Assembly: GCF_000515395.1 (NCBI RefSeq)
Contig: NZ_KI911782.1
Span: 62,001 to 126,000 of the forward strand
DNA from: Jiangella gansuensis DSM 44835
GTDB lineage: Bacteria; Actinomycetota; Actinomycetes; Jiangellales; Jiangellaceae
Length of the DNA: 64,000 nt
Reading direction: 5' to 3'
Shown here piece by piece: positions 61,540 to 64,000 of the stretch. The number at the start of each line of letters is the position of its first letter. Position 1 is the stretch's first letter. The position numbers and the translations under genes were made by a program. The notes below the pieces were generated by a model. The model was given only the letters and a program-made list of their open reading frames with translations, ran no database searches and was not told the DNA's origin.

Positions 61540-62943
61540 TCAGCCGAGCGCCGAGGCGAGCTGCGTGGCGCTCTCGTCCATCTGCGCGGCGGCCTCCTCC
61601 GCCGTGATGGTGCCGTCGAGGGCGTCGCGCAGGATGTTCGTCAGCTCGAGGTCGCCGTACATCGCCGTGACCAGGGCGCCGTAGCCCTGCGCGAAGCCCC
61701 ACCGCTCGAAGCCGGTGGCGCCGGTGGCGATGGTCTCGACGGCTTCGTCGCCGTACAGCTCGCCGACGGTCACCGTCTCGGAGCCGCTGCCGACCGCGAG
61801 CTCCCGCCAGCCGTCGACGAACGAGGTGTCGCCGGCCTCGGGGCCGTTGCGCATCGGGAACCGGCCCTCGGGTGAGATGGACAGGAAGCCCATGTAGCCG
61901 TCCTCGCCGAGCAGGTACCGGACGAGCTCCTTGGCGGACTCGGTGTCGGCGGACGAGGTGATGCCGAGGTTGATGGTCAGGCCGAACTGGGTCGGCTCGT
62001 CACCCGACGGCCCCTGGAACAGCGGCAGGATGGTGGTGCGGTCCACCAACCACTGCTGGTCGTTCGCGCACTCGGCACAGGTCAGCGGGGTGTCCGGGAA
62101 CAGCCCGGCCAGCTCGTCCAGCAAGTGCGGCGACCACGACGTCATGGCGGCCCGCCCGGCCAGGTAGTTCGCCCGGGTGGTGTCGACGTCACCGGCACCG
62201 GTCGGCGCGAACTCGTTGAGGTCGACGTAGAACTGGATCGCCTCGACGCACTCCGGGCTGTCGAGGGTGACCTCGCCCTCGTCGTCCACCAGCTGGCAGC
62301 CGTTGGCCAGGGCGACGTGCTCGAACACCTGCATGGTGAAGCCGTCGCCGCCGGAGCTGCCCAAGGCGAACCCGGCCGTGCCGTCCTGGCCGTTCAGCTG
62401 TTCTGCGGCGGCGAGCGCGTTCTCGTACGTGCTCGGCTCCTCCAGGCCCGCGGCATCGAACAGGTCGGAACGGTAGAAGATCATCTGGCCCCAGCCGTCG
62501 GACGGGACCGTGGCGTACTCGCCCTCGGCGTCCTCGACCCGGATGAGATCCAGTGCGCTCTCGTTGAACGTGTCGGTGCCCAGCTCGTCGATGAGTTCGC
62601 TGGCGGCGGCAGCATCGAGGATGCCCTCGTTGACCCAGCCGGCGGCCAGCTCGACGCCGTGCACGACGACGTCCGGCAGATCGCCCGCGGCGGCCGCGGA
62701 CACCATCGCCTGGGACAGGTCCGGAGCGCTGACGCCGACGAGCTCGACGTCGATGCCGCTCTGTTCGGTGAAGGTTTCCAACACCGGCTGCATGGTCGCG
62801 ATGCGATCCGCGGTGTCGTACACGGTCCACAGGGTGATGCTGCCGTCCCCGCCGCCGCCGGCGGAGTCGCCGTCATCGTCGTTCGAGCAACCCACCGCGA
62901 CGAGCGCGATCGCCGCCACGGCGCACAGAGGCCGTCGCCACAT
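61540..62943 (-). CDS. Sugar ABC transporter substrate-binding lipoprotein
   Basis: 467 residues from ATG 62943 with GGAGGA upstream. Lipobox ALVAVGCSN. Family 1 sugar-binding fold: SITLWTVYDTADRIATMQPVL, MIFYRSDLFDAAGLEEPSTYE. A CAECANDQQW pair and CQLVDDE add cysteines that may form a disulfide. First gene of the operon to the sulfatase; no ATPase encoded, so a shared ATPase is assumed. Confidence 0.92.
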   Translation of the reverse strand: MWRRPLCAVAAIALVAVGCSNDDDGDSAGGGGDGSITLWTVYDTADRIATMQPVLETFTEQSGIDVELVGVSAPDLSQAMVSAAAAGDLPDVVVHGVELAAGWVNEGILDAAAASELIDELGTDTFNESALDLIRVEDAEGEYATVPSDGWGQMIFYRSDLFDAAGLEEPSTYENALAAAEQLNGQDGTAGFALGSSGGDGFTMQVFEHVALANGCQLVDDEGEVTLDSPECVEAIQFYVDLNEFAPTGAGDVDTTRANYLAGRAAMTSWSPHLLDELAGLFPDTPLTCAECANDQQWLVDRTTILPLFQGPSGDEPTQFGLTINLGITSSADTESAKELVRYLLGEDGYMGFLSISPEGRFPMRNGPEAGDTSFVDGWRELAVGSGSETVTVGELYGDEAVETIATGATGFERWGFAQGYGALVTAMYGDLELTNILRDALDGTITAEEAAAQMDESATQLASALG

Positions 62944-63042
62944 GAAGCAGTCCTCCTCGGGTGGTCCGGACCGTCGCGCGCCGACCACTGGGCAGCAGCG
63001 CGGACGTCCTGCGAATGTGGGGCACCATGGTTCGGCGTGTGA

Positions 63043-63071
63043 TTCAACCTGTCAACGAGTGTGCGTAGAAT
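63043..63071 (+). promoter_or_regulatory. Promoter of the Lrp/AsnC regulator
   Basis: TTCAAC and TAGAAT are separated by exactly 17 bases, a good sigma-70-type promoter reading toward 63104. The 160-bp gap also has to hold the divergent promoter of the sugar operon. Confidence 0.6.
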
Positions 63072-63103
63072 GCAAGAAACCCACATGCATGGCGGGTGAT
63101 CTG

Positions 63104-64000
63104 ATGGAATCGGCAACAGCCGATGAACTCGACAGGCTCGTCATCGCGGCCCTGCTGGCACACCCGCGGGCCACCAACGCCACCATCGGCCAGGCGGTGC
63201 GCAGCTCCGAGGCCACGGTGTCGCGGCGCATCGCCCGGCTGCGCCGTCAGGGTGCCGTCCGGGTGGTCGGCGCACTGGACTCGCAGCTCAGCCACCGGGC
63301 CCGGTCGGTCTTCGTGCGGCTGCGCTGCGCGCCCGGCGCCGCCGACGAGCTCGCCCGGCCGCTGGCGTTGTGGGACGAGACAGGATCGGTCAAGGTGCTC
63401 ACCGGCAGCGTCGACTGCGTGGCCGAACTCGCCTACACGTCCAACGAGCACCTCTACCGGCTCATGATGCACCGGCTGCCGCAGTTCGACGGCGTCATGT
63501 CGACCTTCAGCAACCAGGTGATCCGGCGCTTCTCCACGCCGCACGGCTGGAACCCCGGCATCCTGCCGGACGACGTCGTCGCCGCGCTGCGGGCCGAGCG
63601 GCACGACCGCTGGGACGAGCAGCCCGAACCGGCCGAGGTCTCACCGATGTCCCGGCTCGACGAGCGGATCATGCGGGAACTCGTCGTCGACGGGCGGATG
63701 AGCTGGCAGGACCTCGCGCACCGCTGCGAGGTCACGCCGAGTACCGCGCGCCGCCGGGCCGAGTCCCTGATGTCCAGGGGCTTCCTGCGGATGCGTACCG
63801 TCGTCGAACCCGAGATCCTGGGTCTCACGGTGAACGCCTTCGTCTGGCTGACCATCAACCCCACCAAGATCGGGCTGGCCGGCGAGATGCTCGCCAAGCA
63901 CCGCAACGTGCTGATGATCGCCGCGACCACCGGAGACCGGAACCTGTGCGGCGAGATCGCCGTCGACAACGACAGTGCCCTCTACGACTTTCTCTCCGAG
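63104..64000 (+). CDS. Tandem-HTH Lrp/AsnC-family regulator, 3' end outside window
   Basis: 299 residues visible, frame still open at the window end. First HTH: ELDRLVIAALLAHPRATNATIGQAV, then SSEATVSRRIARLRRQGAVR; first sensor segment follows. A second HTH begins near residue 185, SRLDERIMRELVVDGRMSWQDLAHRCEVTPSTARRRAESL, and a second sensor half starts. This two-unit form is a known subgroup of Lrp regulators. Divergent from the sulfated-sugar operon, so probably its regulator. Confidence 0.88.
   Translation, partial: MESATADELDRLVIAALLAHPRATNATIGQAVRSSEATVSRRIARLRRQGAVRVVGALDSQLSHRARSVFVRLRCAPGAADELARPLALWDETGSVKVLTGSVDCVAELAYTSNEHLYRLMMHRLPQFDGVMSTFSNQVIRRFSTPHGWNPGILPDDVVAALRAERHDRWDEQPEPAEVSPMSRLDERIMRELVVDGRMSWQDLAHRCEVTPSTARRRAESLMSRGFLRMRTVVEPEILGLTVNAFVWLTINPTKIGLAGEMLAKHRNVLMIAATTGDRNLCGEIAVDNDSALYDFLSE

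Noticed and set aside
1-64000. CRISPR array, prophage or biosynthetic cluster
   Set aside because: No regularly spaced repeats, phage structural genes, or PKS/NRPS/terpene core genes are visible.

Overview
The window is very GC-rich, densely coded DNA with GTG/ATG starts, many 4-bp stop/start overlaps, GTP-type PEP carboxykinase, an LCP wall-ligase protein, a SoxR regulator and two TTGTCCACA DnaA boxes. All of this points to the chromosome of a free-living, saprophytic high-GC actinobacterium. A Jiangella-like or other soil lineage is plausible, but nothing in the sequence fixes the genus. I see no prophage, transposase, plasmid origin or CRISPR array.

Layout. (1) 1-20345 is a large glycan-utilisation locus: a GH36-like hydrolase (cut by the window edge) with an FAD oxidoreductase; a GH84-type N-acetylglucosaminidase divergent from a double metallo-beta-lactamase-fold protein; a LacI regulator; a GH38-like mannosidase; and a long operon of a sugar ABC importer, ROK kinase, GmhA-like SIS isomerase, classic GH38 alpha-mannosidase and an unassigned six-hairpin protein. 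None of the complete hydrolases has a signal peptide, so oligosaccharides are probably imported and cut in the cytoplasm. Three operator-like sites of the form TGGGAwCGATnCCA sit at the divergent promoters and suggest LacI controls the locus. (2) 20441-21999 is soxR with a textbook 19-bp-spacer SoxR promoter driving a quinone oxidoreductase. (3) 22018-27260 is a sulfatase plus sulfonate-type ABC transporter operon, divergent from a GntR/UTRA regulator. (4) 27369-53561 is mostly housekeeping and stand-alone genes: PP2C phosphatase, secreted proteins, a frameshifted LuxR-type ATPase regulator, MFS exporter, diguanylate cyclase, three tRNAs (Arg-ACG, Ser-GCT, Ser-TGA), amidohydrolase, pckG, VOC protein, lipoproteins, LCP protein, sulfurtransferase, an SRPBCC-ArsR operon with paired operators, an acyl-CoA ligase and an ammonium transporter. 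(5) 53729-55785 is a GntR regulator coupled to a GH15-like hydrolase. (6) 56838-64000 is a second sugar locus: sulfatase, Gfo/Idh dehydrogenase, two permeases and a lipoprotein binding protein, divergent from a tandem-HTH Lrp/AsnC regulator that runs off the end.

The most unusual non-coding signal is a roughly 74-bp hairpin element present five times, always in the same orientation and always within 12 bases of, or including, the stop codon of a plus-strand gene. Four of the five lie between convergent genes. Other notable structures are a 72-bp imperfect palindrome at 42108, twin GGTACGTACC palindromes upstream of pckG, and strong terminator hairpins after amt, pckG and the secreted protein at 28999.
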